Source: Aliivibrio sp. 1S175
GTDB taxonomy: Bacteria > Pseudomonadota > Gammaproteobacteria > Enterobacterales > Vibrionaceae
Assembly: GCF_001690985.1 (NCBI RefSeq)
Contig: NZ_MAJS01000046.1
Span: 62,001-126,000 of the forward strand
Length of the DNA stretch: 64,000 bases
Direction: 5' to 3'
Shown here: piece by piece, positions 1 through 8,101 of the stretch
Layout of the letters: each line of letters opens with the position of its first letter
Position numbering within the stretch: position 1 is the stretch's first letter
Made by a program: the position numbers and the translations under genes
The notes under the pieces: generated by a model
Told to the model about the DNA's origin: nothing
The model's input: only the letters and a program-made list of their open reading frames with translations
The model's database searches: none

Positions 1-847
1 GGCTGTAGTACTCTTGAACTTTGGCTTTTACACACACAATTGCACCGGGTTGGATCTCTTGAGATGGCGCACTGCCAGTACTTACAAAAATACCTTCAGA
101 GCTATTTGAATCATGATCATCATTTAAGCCTTGTAGGTAAAAGCCTTTTAGTAAGCTTTCGCCACGAGCTGTGACAATGCCTTGCACAAAATAATCATCA
201 TCAGAAATGAAGCCACTCGTGATTAGAGGTGATTTATCACCGGTGCCTTGAATTTGGTTAATTTCGGTAAAGGTTGGGGTATTACCTGAATCGGTTTCAC
301 AAGCAAACGGTGGTGGTGGCGTTACACCTTCTTGGTATAAGCCTAAACCATCAATATTGTCTTTTGGCTTTTCAAGCCACATGTTGGCATCAAATGTTGT
401 ACTTGGCGTTTGAATTGCACGTACAAAACTTTTGTCTTTGCCCCAGTCAACGTCACCATCAATACCAATTCGGTCATGCTCTGCACCGTCTTTAAATAGC
501 ATGTATGTTTCATCGCCATTATGGTTGACGATGCTTTCAATACGGTCGGTTACGGCTTTAATTTCATCAGAAGCACGGCTATTTGAAATAACATAAACAC
601 TTTTCGCGTTTAGTGTTATTGCGGATAGGTCGAGATCGTTCTTCCATTCATCCAATCCGTTGTATTTAGATTTAAGGACATAACCAGAAAGAGATACGGG
701 GTTATCACCTGTGTTACTGATTTCTAATGATTTATTGTAGCTAGCGCCTTCAACATATTGAGAAATAATAATTTCTGCATAAGCATTGCCAGAGAGCGCT
801 AAGCCAATGGCCATAGCAAGGGAGGTTTTTAACTGAGTTGTTTTCAT
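1..847 (-). CDS. ExeM/Xds-type extracellular endonuclease, C-terminus outside window
   Basis: The reading frame opens at 847 (ATG) and runs off the left edge, so only about the first 282 residues are visible. Residues 1-25 form a signal peptide ending NAYA. It is followed by a lamin-tail-like domain typical of secreted Vibrio nucleases: IIISQYVEG, then LEISNTGD, SLSGYVL and a DRIGIDGDVDWGKDKSF segment. A TPTFTEINQIQGTGDKSP linker leads into the OB-like part (VQGIVTARG, FYLQGL) that precedes the endonuclease/exonuclease/phosphatase domain in the ExeM/NucH family. The catalytic domain itself is not in the window. The family degrades extracellular DNA for nutrition or biofilm release. The assignment rests on this N-terminal architecture; the activity is inferred. 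Confidence 0.8.
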   Translation of the reverse strand, partial: MKTTQLKTSLAMAIGLALSGNAYAEIIISQYVEGASYNKSLEISNTGDNPVSLSGYVLKSKYNGLDEWKNDLDLSAITLNAKSVYVISNSRASDEIKAVTDRIESIVNHNGDETYMLFKDGAEHDRIGIDGDVDWGKDKSFVRAIQTPSTTFDANMWLEKPKDNIDGLGLYQEGVTPPPPFACETDSGNTPTFTEINQIQGTGDKSPLITSGFISDDDYFVQGIVTARGESLLKGFYLQGLNDDHDSNSSEGIFVSTGSAPSQEIQPGAIVCVKAKVQEYYS

Positions 848-1197
848 TTCACTGCTTTCCATAGTCGTTGTTATATGAATTAAAGGTATATTTATAAAAA
901 CTATCGATTAAAGCTCTCACATTGATATGTCATATTCATTACTTTTACATTAGGAGTGAGATCTAAATTGGATTGAAGAGGTGTAAATTTGGCAGGGGTC
1001 AATTAAATAACAAGATCAGTAATAGTGGATATTTACACAGGTTTCTCTGGTATAAGACAAAACTGAGAGTTATTAATATTGACACTTACATTGATTGTGG
1101 ATATGGATCGAAACTGTATGACATTATAATAAAAAGAACTAATGAAACTCCGGTTGACGTGTAATTATAAAAAATATCTATTTATAGGCGTATTTTA
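848..1197. other. AT-rich intergenic region between divergent genes
   Basis: This 350-base gap separates the divergent nuclease and DNA ligase genes and must hold both promoters. A 63-codon open frame (973-1164, plus strand) lies inside but has no convincing ribosome binding site and no recognisable motif, so it is not called as a gene. I see no strong dyad or terminator here. Confidence 0.5.
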
Positions 1198-2052
1198 ATG
1201 AAAAAAAGCACTCTTTCTGTTTTAGTTTCAATAGGGTTTATGGCAACTCCTGCATATTCACATGATGAGCCAAATACGGCCTCTATCGCGGTATCGCTTG
1301 CTGGAACCTATAAAGAAGGCGTGGATATTGATGCGTATTGGGCAAGTGAGAAACTTGATGGGATCAGAGCGTATTGGACTGGGTCCGAATTGCTTACTCG
1401 AAAAGGACATACGATTGTCGCCCCGGATTGGTTTATTGAACCTTTGCCTGAATACCCGATAGATGGTGAACTTTGGGCTGGAAGAGGGGGATTTCAACAG
1501 GTCGCAAGGACAGTACTGGATAGCCAACCCGATGATGAGCAATGGGCTAAGATTCGTTTTATGATGTTTGATTTACCGCAGTCGGCAGGTATGTTTCCTA
1601 AGCGTTATTACGAACTAGAAACGCTTGTTAATAAATTAGACCATCCTCATTTGAAACTAGTTGAACATTATCCGATAAGCACAGAAGAGGCACTCTTGAG
1701 AGCGTTAGAAGATATTTCTAGCCAGAATGGAGAAGGGGTAATGCTAAGAAAATTGGCTGAAGTGTACCGCCCTGGACGCAGTGATGATCTGATTAAAGTA
1801 AAAAAGCATCAAGATGATGAAGCGGTTATTGTGGGTTATACCGACGGGAAAGGAAAATTTAGAGGGATGGTTGGTGCCTTGATATTGCGTATGCCGAATG
1901 GGCAAGAATTTAAAATTGGTAGTGGATTAAGCCTTGCTGTGAGAGAAGATCCACCGGCGTTAGGGGCTCAAGTGACCTATCGTTATAACGGATTCACTGA
2001 TAGTGGAATTCCTAGATTCGCTCGATACATCGCAGTACGAGAAGGGTATTAA
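1198..2052 (+). CDS. ATP-dependent DNA ligase, periplasmic Lig E type
   Basis: The 284-residue protein begins with a signal peptide ending PAYS, which suggests export. The nucleotidyltransferase core is minimal: motif I EKLDGIRAYW with the adenylated lysine at about residue 52, motif III IDGELWAGRGGF at about 88-99, the FDLP element, motif IV GEGVMLRK, and motif V DLIKVKKHQDDEAV, followed by a short OB-fold (GKFRGMVGALIL to GSGL). Lig E enzymes of Proteobacteria have this size and often a leader. They seal nicked double-stranded DNA and are thought to act in the periplasm, possibly on DNA being taken up. It is transcribed alone and followed by a good terminator. The family call is strong; the biological role is inferred. 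Confidence 0.88.
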   Translation: MKKSTLSVLVSIGFMATPAYSHDEPNTASIAVSLAGTYKEGVDIDAYWASEKLDGIRAYWTGSELLTRKGHTIVAPDWFIEPLPEYPIDGELWAGRGGFQQVARTVLDSQPDDEQWAKIRFMMFDLPQSAGMFPKRYYELETLVNKLDHPHLKLVEHYPISTEEALLRALEDISSQNGEGVMLRKLAEVYRPGRSDDLIKVKKHQDDEAVIVGYTDGKGKFRGMVGALILRMPNGQEFKIGSGLSLAVREDPPALGAQVTYRYNGFTDSGIPRFARYIAVREGY

Positions 2053-2086
2053 TAGAGCACCTCGGGGGAAAGGGTGCTCTATTTTT
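2053..2086 (+). terminator. Rho-independent terminator of the ligase gene
   Basis: A perfect 9-bp stem (TAGAGCACC / GGTGCTCTA) closes an 11-base loop and is followed by five T residues, directly after the ligase stop codon. Confidence 0.85.
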
Positions 2087-2116
2087 ACGGTAGGTATAAT
2101 GTATTTATAAAAGAGC

Positions 2117-3118
2117 TTATAAAGCTTTAACGCTGTCTCGAACCATTAAGTTTGGTTCTAGTTGAAATACTCGGTTGGTTTCTGATTTTGTTGCAATTTT
2201 TTCTAACAGTGAATCAACGGCTTGTTGACCTAAACGATGTTTTGGTTGATGAATAGTGGTCAATGATGGCGTGATGTATTTTGCCATTTTAATGTCATCG
2301 TAACCAACAATCGAAATATCATTGGGAACAGAAATTCCTTTCTTACTCGCACAATTGATCACGCCCATTGCCATCATGTCATTTGATACAAACAGAGCGG
2401 TAGGTAATTTACCTCTGCCATGCAGTTCATTAAATGCAGTTTCTCCACCTTCACATTCAAAGTCACCAGAGGCGATCCACTGTTTATTAATCTCTAATCC
2501 AGACTCTTCCATCGCTTGCACAAAACCACTTAAACGTTGCTGCGCTTGCAGTTTGTTCAGAGGGCCAGTTAAACAACCGATTTCAGTGTGACCTTGTTCA
2601 ATAAGATGTTTAGTTGCTAAATAACCACCGTGATGAGAGTTGTCTTGAATTTTGTCACTAGGAAAATCAATTAAGCCCCAATCCATAACGACGGTTGGAA
2701 CTGGTTGGTAACGAGAGAAAAGCTCAAGCACTTGGTCTTCAATCTCGGTACACATAAGTAACAAACCATCAACGCGCTTTTGTAATAGGGTGTCTAAGCT
2801 AGAATGAACACGTTGTGCATCGCCTTCGGTATTACACAAAATAAGGTTATAACCCATTTCATAGCAACGACGTTCTACACCATTAACAACCTCCCCAAAA
2901 AAGGGGTTGGTAGAGGTAGTAACGAGCATACCAAAGGTTTTCGTGTTATTTACTTTTAAACTGCGCGCCAATGCCGATGGGGTATAGTTGAGTAATTTTA
3001 CGGCCGCCAACACTCGAACTGAAATATCTTCACTAACAAACCGTGTTTTATTTAATACATGGCTAACTGTTGAGGTGGAAACACCAACGTGTTTAGCGAT
3101 GTCTTTAATGGTGGCCAT
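2117..3118 (-). CDS. rbsR: Ribose operon repressor, LacI family
   Basis: The 333-residue regulator has a LacI helix-turn-helix at the N-terminus (TIKDIAKHVGVSTSTVSHVLN), a hinge helix (YTPSALARSLK), and a periplasmic-binding-protein-like effector domain with the family signatures VSNDMMAMGVI and SIVGYDDI. The sequence follows RbsR throughout. It sits last in the minus-strand order rbsD-rbsK-rbsR and about 100 bases after rbsK. It is the natural candidate to bind the CGAAACGTTTCG palindromes in front of rbsD and the permease gene, with ribose or a ribose derivative as inducer. I infer co-transcription with rbsK, because I see no terminator between them. Confidence 0.9.
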   Translation of the reverse strand: MATIKDIAKHVGVSTSTVSHVLNKTRFVSEDISVRVLAAVKLLNYTPSALARSLKVNNTKTFGMLVTTSTNPFFGEVVNGVERRCYEMGYNLILCNTEGDAQRVHSSLDTLLQKRVDGLLLMCTEIEDQVLELFSRYQPVPTVVMDWGLIDFPSDKIQDNSHHGGYLATKHLIEQGHTEIGCLTGPLNKLQAQQRLSGFVQAMEESGLEINKQWIASGDFECEGGETAFNELHGRGKLPTALFVSNDMMAMGVINCASKKGISVPNDISIVGYDDIKMAKYITPSLTTIHQPKHRLGQQAVDSLLEKIATKSETNRVFQLEPNLMVRDSVKAL

Positions 3119-3218
3119 ATATATCCTTAATGTCTATCAATCCTACGCATTAGCGGTTTATTATGACCAGCTAAATGAATGCTTAGTATAATGAATCGCT
3201 TAAGTAATGATATCTATA

Positions 3219-4139
3219 TTATTCTTGTTTAAGTAAAAAAGCATTTACCTCATCAAGAGAAGGAATTGAGGTTTGAGCGCCCATTCGAGTCACTGAAATT
3301 GCAGCCGCTGCGTGAGCAAATTTAATCGCATCATCCAATTTACGACCAGATTGAAGACCAGTTAAAAAGGCACCATTAAAGGTATCGCCAGCCCCCGTTG
3401 TATCTGTCGCTTGAACTCTAAAACCTTCTACTTGACGACCTTCACCATTTTGGCTAATCCAAACACCTTTACTACCAAGGGTGATCATCACCGTTTCAAT
3501 GCCTTTTGCATGTAGCGCATTTGCCGCTTGTTGAGCACTCAACGTATCTGTTACTTCAATGCCTGTTAATAGTTCCGCTTCGGTTTCATTAGGAGTGATT
3601 ACATCCACTAATTTCAATAAATCATCACTTAATTGGTGGGCAGGGGCAGGGTTTAGTACCACTTTAGTCCCAGCCGCTTTTGCAATTTTCGCTGCTTTTT
3701 CGATAGTTTCGATCGGTGTTTCAAGCTGCATTAACAAGGTATCAGCCGCTTCAATTAATCCGTGGTGTGGTGCAATGCGATCTGCGGTTAAACGAGCATT
3801 TGCTTCAGCAGAAATACAGATGCTGTTTTCACCGGTTGCTGCAACTTGGATCATCGCAATGCCGGTGGGTGTGTTTTCTTCAATCATCACTCCTTCAGTA
3901 TTAATACCATCGAACTTAAATGCTTCTATCATTTTGTGACCAAAACTGTCGTCACCTACGCTTGCAATGAAAGCGATATCCGCACCTAAACGCGCAGCAG
4001 CAACCGCTTGATTTGCGCCTTTACCGCCAGGAATAACAGAATAGCTGTGACCGTGTAACGTTTCGCCTGGACGAGGGAAAGAAGCAACTTGAAGAACGTG
4101 GTCTGCGTTTACACTACCTAAAACAACTAATTTATTCAT
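3219..4139 (-). CDS. rbsK: Ribokinase
   Basis: The 306-residue PfkB-family sugar kinase phosphorylates D-ribose to ribose 5-phosphate in the cytoplasm. The N-terminal pattern VVLGSVNADHVL, the PfkB signature GGKGANQAVAAARLGAD at about residues 38-54, the NPAPAHQL and ITPNETEAELLTG segments, and the C-terminal anion-hole/catalytic motif DTTGAGDTFNGAFL (catalytic Asp in AGD) are all intact. The length and sequence match E. coli RbsK. It lies 120 bases after rbsD and before rbsR. The presence of a true RbsD partner favours ribose over deoxyribose as the substrate. Confidence 0.92.
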   Translation of the reverse strand: MNKLVVLGSVNADHVLQVASFPRPGETLHGHSYSVIPGGKGANQAVAAARLGADIAFIASVGDDSFGHKMIEAFKFDGINTEGVMIEENTPTGIAMIQVAATGENSICISAEANARLTADRIAPHHGLIEAADTLLMQLETPIETIEKAAKIAKAAGTKVVLNPAPAHQLSDDLLKLVDVITPNETEAELLTGIEVTDTLSAQQAANALHAKGIETVMITLGSKGVWISQNGEGRQVEGFRVQATDTTGAGDTFNGAFLTGLQSGRKLDDAIKFAHAAAAISVTRMGAQTSIPSLDEVNAFLLKQE

Positions 4140-4259
4140 AATATGCCTTTATTTCTTATTATATATATGACGATTATCTGGATTGTAAAGCGGATGAGAA
4201 AAAGGGTTCTCTTTTAAATTACGCTTTAAATATGATCTTAAAATGATGAAGTTTACGCG

Positions 4260-4679
4260 TTAAAAAACAACGCCAGACTGAAAAATCACATTAGCGTAAG
4301 GCGTACATTCTCCAGTTCGAACAATCGCTTTACTTTGATGGGTTTTAACTTTGAATGCTTCATGAGAAATATATGAAATAGCAATAGATTTACCACGCAA
4401 GGCTTCTTCTTTTTCTATTAATGCTAATAACTCAGAGTGGCATTCTGGGTTGATTGTTTTAAATTCTTCTGCAAGTACGACACCTTCAATTTGCATTTCA
4501 GAAAGTGTTGCTTTTACGGTATCAATAAAAGTAGGAATGCCTTGAATTAAAGCGAGGTCGATACGTTTGGATGGAGTAGGGATTGGTAAACCAGCATCAC
4601 AAATCGTAATTTCGTCTGTATGGCCAAGTGTTGCTATTACATATGACAAATCAGCATTTAAGAGAGTGTTCTTTTTCAT
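4260..4679 (-). CDS. rbsD: D-ribose pyranase
   Basis: The 139-residue protein matches RbsD: MKKNTLLNADLSYVIATLGH at the start, the DAGLPIP motif, and a C-terminal TGECTPYANVIFQSGV that carries the active-site tyrosine region. RbsD interconverts the pyranose and furanose forms of ribose so that RbsK can use it. Here it heads the rbsD-rbsK-rbsR unit. A perfect 20-bp LacI-type operator lies about 52 bases upstream of the start codon, so this gene has its own regulated promoter separate from that of the permease. Confidence 0.93.
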   Translation of the reverse strand: MKKNTLLNADLSYVIATLGHTDEITICDAGLPIPTPSKRIDLALIQGIPTFIDTVKATLSEMQIEGVVLAEEFKTINPECHSELLALIEKEEALRGKSIAISYISHEAFKVKTHQSKAIVRTGECTPYANVIFQSGVVF

Positions 4680-4730
4680 AAATATCCTTAGATTAATGAA
4701 ATGATAACTACTATATGAAGTCTATAGCAG

Positions 4731-4750
4731 CCATCGAAACGTTTCGATGG
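4731..4750. promoter_or_regulatory. RbsR (LacI-type) operator upstream of rbsD
   Basis: This is a perfect 20-bp palindrome, CCATCGAAAC followed by GTTTCGATGG, with the central CG expected of LacI-family operators. Its CGAAACGTTTCG core recurs upstream of the permease gene at 7435-7446. It lies 52 bases before rbsD. Confidence 0.88.
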
Positions 4751-4906
4751 GTGTATTTTAGGGTAAAATAAATAGCATTTCATCTAATACTTTTACTAAG
4801 TGTGATCAAAACGTAGTTGTTAATTTATATTGATGGCAAGTGTAAAGCGTGTTGGTTCTGCTTACTTTGGAGGTTCGTGAGTAAACCTCCAAATATGAAG
4901 ATAAAC

Positions 4907-5923
4907 CTATATATACTGCTCACAAATACCGGTACGAACCGTAAAACTACGTTCTTCATTAGGTTTGAGATAAATGAGTGTTTCTTTTTCTTTTGCGGTA
5001 AGGAACCCTTCTGGGCGACAAGTCGCGGGTAATGCATAAGCTGCGACTTGCTGGTCTCCGTTATATAAGAGCCATCTTGTGGCACTATTAAACTCTAGAG
5101 TACTAAACTCAGTAAGTAGATACTTATCGCCGATGTGCATTTTGAACGACGCATTTTTGATATACTGAGAAATATTATCCATACAATATACAATTTCAGG
5201 GTCATACATATTAGGCGTATCAAGCGTATTGATTGGCGCTGATATTTTTAAATTTTCATTATAAGCAGACCATTGCTCTGTCGGGCGGACATGAGCAGGA
5301 ATACTTTCTCGTAAAGTAATGGCTTCATCTGGTAGGTTTTGCGTCATTACCGCATTATCAAAATACGCGGCATTAATATGACACATATATTGTAAAGGCA
5401 TATCGACACTAGCAAGGTTTTTTATTCTCATATTAATATCAAACAAACTTGCGTCTTTTTCTAAGCATACAGATGGAATCGCAAGGTAGTGATCACCAAA
5501 CCCCATCACGTATTCATAAGACCCTTTAATTGTAATTTGTTCCGCCGAAACTTCTAACCAAGCTTGATCCATTGGCGCGCATGGCATTTCACCGTGTAAT
5601 GTATGGCTATCTTGTGGAGTAGGGCACCCCATGCTGATCATTCCAGCGTGGAATGCAAAGCAACCATAAGTTTCGATAATAGATTTTGCCTGTTTTGGCT
5701 CACTAAACATATTTTTCATACAAAGGTCAGTATTTAAAAATTCAGCATCCCAGATCATTTGTCCCATGAATGGCAATACGATTAAATGACCCTTCGAATT
5801 TTTAATTTCTAACGCTTCAATGCCGGAATTATAACGAAAAGTATTTACTTCAAAATCATCCGATTTAATAACCGTGTTCTTTTCTTTTTTAAATAGGTCT
5901 TTAGATAGAGGAATAGTAAACAT
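4907..5923 (-). CDS. DUF4432 family aldose epimerase-like protein (DeoX-like)
   Basis: The 338-residue cytosolic protein fits the DUF4432 branch of the galactose mutarotase-like superfamily. Visible features are LIVLPFMGQMIWDAEF near residue 50, the histidine-bearing TYGCFAFHAGMISMGCP and HTLHGEMPCAPMDQAW stretches, and MQYMCHINAAYFD-like segments in the middle, consistent with sugar-ring binding. It lies 54 bases after the permease gene on the same strand. A permease plus DUF4432 pair is known from the deoxyribose (deoP-deoX) operon of Salmonella. A mutarotase acting on the imported pentose is the best guess; no activity has been shown for this protein. Confidence 0.75.
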   Translation of the reverse strand: MFTIPLSKDLFKKEKNTVIKSDDFEVNTFRYNSGIEALEIKNSKGHLIVLPFMGQMIWDAEFLNTDLCMKNMFSEPKQAKSIIETYGCFAFHAGMISMGCPTPQDSHTLHGEMPCAPMDQAWLEVSAEQITIKGSYEYVMGFGDHYLAIPSVCLEKDASLFDINMRIKNLASVDMPLQYMCHINAAYFDNAVMTQNLPDEAITLRESIPAHVRPTEQWSAYNENLKISAPINTLDTPNMYDPEIVYCMDNISQYIKNASFKMHIGDKYLLTEFSTLEFNSATRWLLYNGDQQVAAYALPATCRPEGFLTAKEKETLIYLKPNEERSFTVRTGICEQYI

Positions 5924-5940
5924 AATGACTCTCTAAATGA

Positions 5941-5968
5941 AATAGTCACCCAATGCAGGGTGACTATT
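5941..5968 (-). terminator. Hairpin between permease and DUF4432 genes
   Basis: A perfect 11-bp inverted repeat (AATAGTCACCC / GGGTGACTATT) with a 6-base loop sits in the short gap after the permease stop codon. The trailing T-run is weak, so it may attenuate rather than fully stop read-through into the DUF4432 gene, or it may stabilise the permease message. Confidence 0.5.
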
Positions 5969-5977
5969 AAATAATAA

Positions 5978-7303
5978 TTAAGCGTTAGTTGCTGCGTTGT
6001 AAGTAAATGCTTGTTTGTATTTTTTCTCGCTCATGAAGTAGAAGAAGACAACAGAGAAACAAACCGCATTAACAATAAACGATGGTTGCATACCAATTGA
6101 ATCTGCTAGTAAACCTTGCAGTACAGGGATTGCTGCGCCACCAATGATTGACATTACAACGAAGCCACCAGCGGTTTCTGTGTATCGAGTGTCTACTGAT
6201 TGTAGCGTTGATGCGAAGATAGTTGCCCAGCAAGGTGCAAATAACGCAGAAGTACCAACTGCAAACCATACAGCACTAAAGTCATGAACAAACGTTACGT
6301 AGATTAAACAGGCGAAACCAACAGCAGAGTAACCCATTAATACATTTTCTTGTGAGGTTTTAGTAAATAAGTAGTTGGCAACAAGCTTACCTAGGAAATA
6401 CATAATGAAGGCATACAATAAGTAGTTAGCGGCATCTCGTTCTACCATATTATGGTCTAATTCAAGGGCTAAACGAATAGTGAATGACCAAACTGCCACT
6501 TGCATACCAACATAAGCAAATTGTGTTGCGATACCTTTAAAGAAGCGTTTGTTACCCATAAGGTAAGTCAACGTTTCACCAAATGAAGGTTGTACCGCTT
6601 TTTTGTTCATTTCTGATTTGCAATTAGGGTATTCAGTAATAGCAATAAGTGTCGCCACCGTTGCGATAACGCCTACAAGCCATTTGTATGGTTCTAATGT
6701 TTGTTGCAGTACTTGTATTTTGAACGCTTCAAGGTCTGCACCTGTTAGTGTGTTCATCATATGCTCAACGTCTACGCCTTCTTGGAAAATTAGATATTTA
6801 CCAAGAAGAAGGCCAACAATATAGCCCATAGCATTAATAGTATGAGAAATATTTAGACGTAATGTTGCACGTTCCGGTTCCCCAATCATCGCTGAATAGG
6901 TATTACATGATGTTTCTAGAAATGAAAGACCAATCGCAATACAGAAAATAGCGGCTAAGAACATGGTATAAGTGCCTGCCAGAGACGCAGGGAAGAACAT
7001 TAAGCAACCTAAAATATACAATGCTAAACCAAGCAAAATCGCGTACTTATAAGAAGCTTTTTTTACAACCATAGAGGCAGGAATAGCAACCAAAAAATAC
7101 GCGCCGTAAAAAGCGGATTGAACTAATGCTGATGCAAAATTAGATAAATCAAAAATAGCTCTAAACTGTGTAATTAATACGTCGTTAAGTGCGGCAGCAG
7201 CAGACCAAAGGGCAAAAACGGAAGACAATAATAAAAATTGAAATATAGGAGTTTTGTTTAAGAATCCGTCAGGGTGTTGAATTGTATGGTTTTTAATAAA
7301 CAT
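5978..7303 (-). CDS. FHS-family sugar:H+ symporter (FucP/DeoP-like pentose permease)
   Basis: The 441-residue membrane protein has about 12 hydrophobic segments and the FHS (fucose-galactose-glucose:H+ symporter) subclass pattern of the major facilitator superfamily: NDVLITQFRAIFDLSNFASALVQ after helix 1, a FLETSCNTYSAMIG segment in helix 5, and HTINAMGYIVG. It is first in a unit with the DUF4432 gene, and a LacI-type operator matching that of rbsD lies about 130 bases upstream. It therefore probably imports ribose (or 2-deoxyribose) in place of the missing RbsACB ABC transporter. The substrate is inferred from context. Confidence 0.85.
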   Translation of the reverse strand: MFIKNHTIQHPDGFLNKTPIFQFLLLSSVFALWSAAAALNDVLITQFRAIFDLSNFASALVQSAFYGAYFLVAIPASMVVKKASYKYAILLGLALYILGCLMFFPASLAGTYTMFLAAIFCIAIGLSFLETSCNTYSAMIGEPERATLRLNISHTINAMGYIVGLLLGKYLIFQEGVDVEHMMNTLTGADLEAFKIQVLQQTLEPYKWLVGVIATVATLIAITEYPNCKSEMNKKAVQPSFGETLTYLMGNKRFFKGIATQFAYVGMQVAVWSFTIRLALELDHNMVERDAANYLLYAFIMYFLGKLVANYLFTKTSQENVLMGYSAVGFACLIYVTFVHDFSAVWFAVGTSALFAPCWATIFASTLQSVDTRYTETAGGFVVMSIIGGAAIPVLQGLLADSIGMQPSFIVNAVCFSVVFFYFMSEKKYKQAFTYNAATNA

Positions 7304-7362
7304 AATGTGCCTTCCATTTACGGTATTGGCCAGAAAACTCTGGATAATGGGTTCGGTTATTT

Positions 7363-7400
7363 AAATAATTTTCGAGGGGTTAACGCCTCGAAAATTATTT
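7363..7400 (-). repeat. Perfect 15-bp inverted repeat in permease leader
   Basis: AAATAATTTTCGAGG at 7363-7377 and its exact complement at 7386-7400 flank an 8-base loop (GGTTAACG). The repeat lies between the LacI-type operator (7431-7450) and the permease start codon (7303), so it would form a hairpin in the 5' leader of the transcript. It could act as an attenuator or an RNA stability element. The run of A/T beyond the stem is only weakly terminator-like. Confidence 0.6.
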
Positions 7401-7430
7401 ATATTTGATTTATTTTATTTTTATACTGCT

Positions 7431-7450
7431 TCATCGAAACGTTTCGCTGC
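7431..7450. promoter_or_regulatory. RbsR (LacI-type) operator upstream of the permease gene
   Basis: The 12-bp palindromic core CGAAACGTTTCG (7435-7446) is identical to the centre of the operator in front of rbsD. The outer bases are less symmetrical than at the rbsD site. It links the permease/DUF4432 unit to the rbsDKR unit in one regulon. Confidence 0.82.
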
Positions 7451-7538
7451 GATAATAGAACTAATTTTAAAATTGACTAGAGGGAAAGCAACAAGCTGTG
7501 AATACGATCAATTCTTTAAGAAAAAAGGTGGAGTAAAA

Positions 7539-7554
7539 AGAGAATAAGATCACA
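7539..7554. promoter_or_regulatory. Possible CRP-like site upstream of the pentose permease
   Basis: AGAGA-N6-TCACA has a perfect right half and a 3/5 left half of the CRP consensus (TGTGA-N6-TCACA), followed by TTT as in good sites. It lies about 90 bases upstream of the operator. CRP control of ribose genes is common, but this match is weak. Confidence 0.3.
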
Positions 7555-7623
7555 TTTCTATTGGGGTAGTCTAATGGTGTTGTTTTTATAATTAGGGGAT
7601 TCTGCTGGAAAACTGAGACTAAA

Positions 7624-7651
7624 TTGTTCTATTTTTAATCTCATGTATAGT
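7624..7651 (+). promoter_or_regulatory. Putative sigma-70 promoter of the toxin-relic/antitoxin unit
   Basis: TTGTTC and TATAGT are separated by 16 bases, about 60 bases upstream of the toxin relic and its AGGAGG ribosome binding site (7691-7696). It is plausible for the truncated toxin-antitoxin unit. Confidence 0.4.
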
Positions 7652-7711
7652 CATAACTAAAGGGGTACTATTTACCTCATTGAACTATCAAGGAGGATAG
7701 AGTTATTAGTC

Positions 7712-7804
7712 ATGCAATCGAGTTTATTGAAACCCCCGTTGTTTGAATCTCAGCGAAAATCACTAATCACGGATGAAGAAATTAGTTTCTATATTGAAAA
7801 ATGA
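7712..7804 (+). pseudogene. Truncated RelE/HigB-type toxin relic
   Basis: Behind a good AGGAGG site (7691-7696), a 30-codon frame starts at 7712 and ends at 7804, ten bases before the antitoxin start. The overlapping frame at 7720 reads EFIETPV and then stops, while the first frame continues LFESQRKSLITDEE-SFY. Joined by a one-base shift, these resemble the beginning of HigB/RelE toxins (FIETPxF...LxDEEYxxFQ). The remaining toxin body, about 70 residues, is absent. So the toxin appears to be frameshifted and mostly deleted, with the antitoxin kept. Confidence 0.55.
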
Positions 7805-7813
7805 GGTACAACC

Positions 7814-8101
7814 ATGAGTCGTATTGCAGATGACATCATTAAATCACTAGAGCAAGCGGTTGAAATAAAAAAAGGAAATTTAGAAGGTAACATTACTCGT
7901 TATGAAATTGCTGACGTAAAGGCCATCCGAGAACAGTTACATGTAACGCAAAAAGAGTTGGCAATGGCAATGGATGTCAGCGTTGATACAGTGAAAAGTT
8001 GTGAGCAAAGAAGGCGTAACCCGACAGGTTTAGCCAGTAAGGTACTTAACTTGTTAAGCAAAGAACCAGAGTTGTATTCTAAATTTAAAGAGAATGCATA
8101 G
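7814..8101 (+). CDS. HigA/NadS-like XRE antitoxin, orphaned
   Basis: The 95-residue protein has a central helix-turn-helix ([26 protein letters not shown], about residues 32-57) followed by [21 protein letters not shown], the usual ending of HigA/NadS-type antitoxins where the last helices carry the repressor's dimer contacts. A GAGG ribosome binding site overlaps the stop of the toxin relic. Its stop codon overlaps the GTG start of the acetyltransferase, so the two are translationally coupled. With no intact toxin upstream it may persist as an autorepressor that controls the acetyltransferase. Confidence 0.8.
   Translation: MSRIADDIIKSLEQAVEIKKGNLEGNITRYEIADVKAIREQLHVTQKELAMAMDVSVDTVKSCEQRRRNPTGLASKVLNLLSKEPELYSKFKENA

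Noticed and set aside
973-1164. 63-codon open frame between the nuclease and ligase genes
   Set aside because: No ribosome binding site, no motif, AT-driven composition; likely chance.
4797-4815. CRP site upstream of rbsD
   Set aside because: A good left half (TGTGA) but no matching right half.
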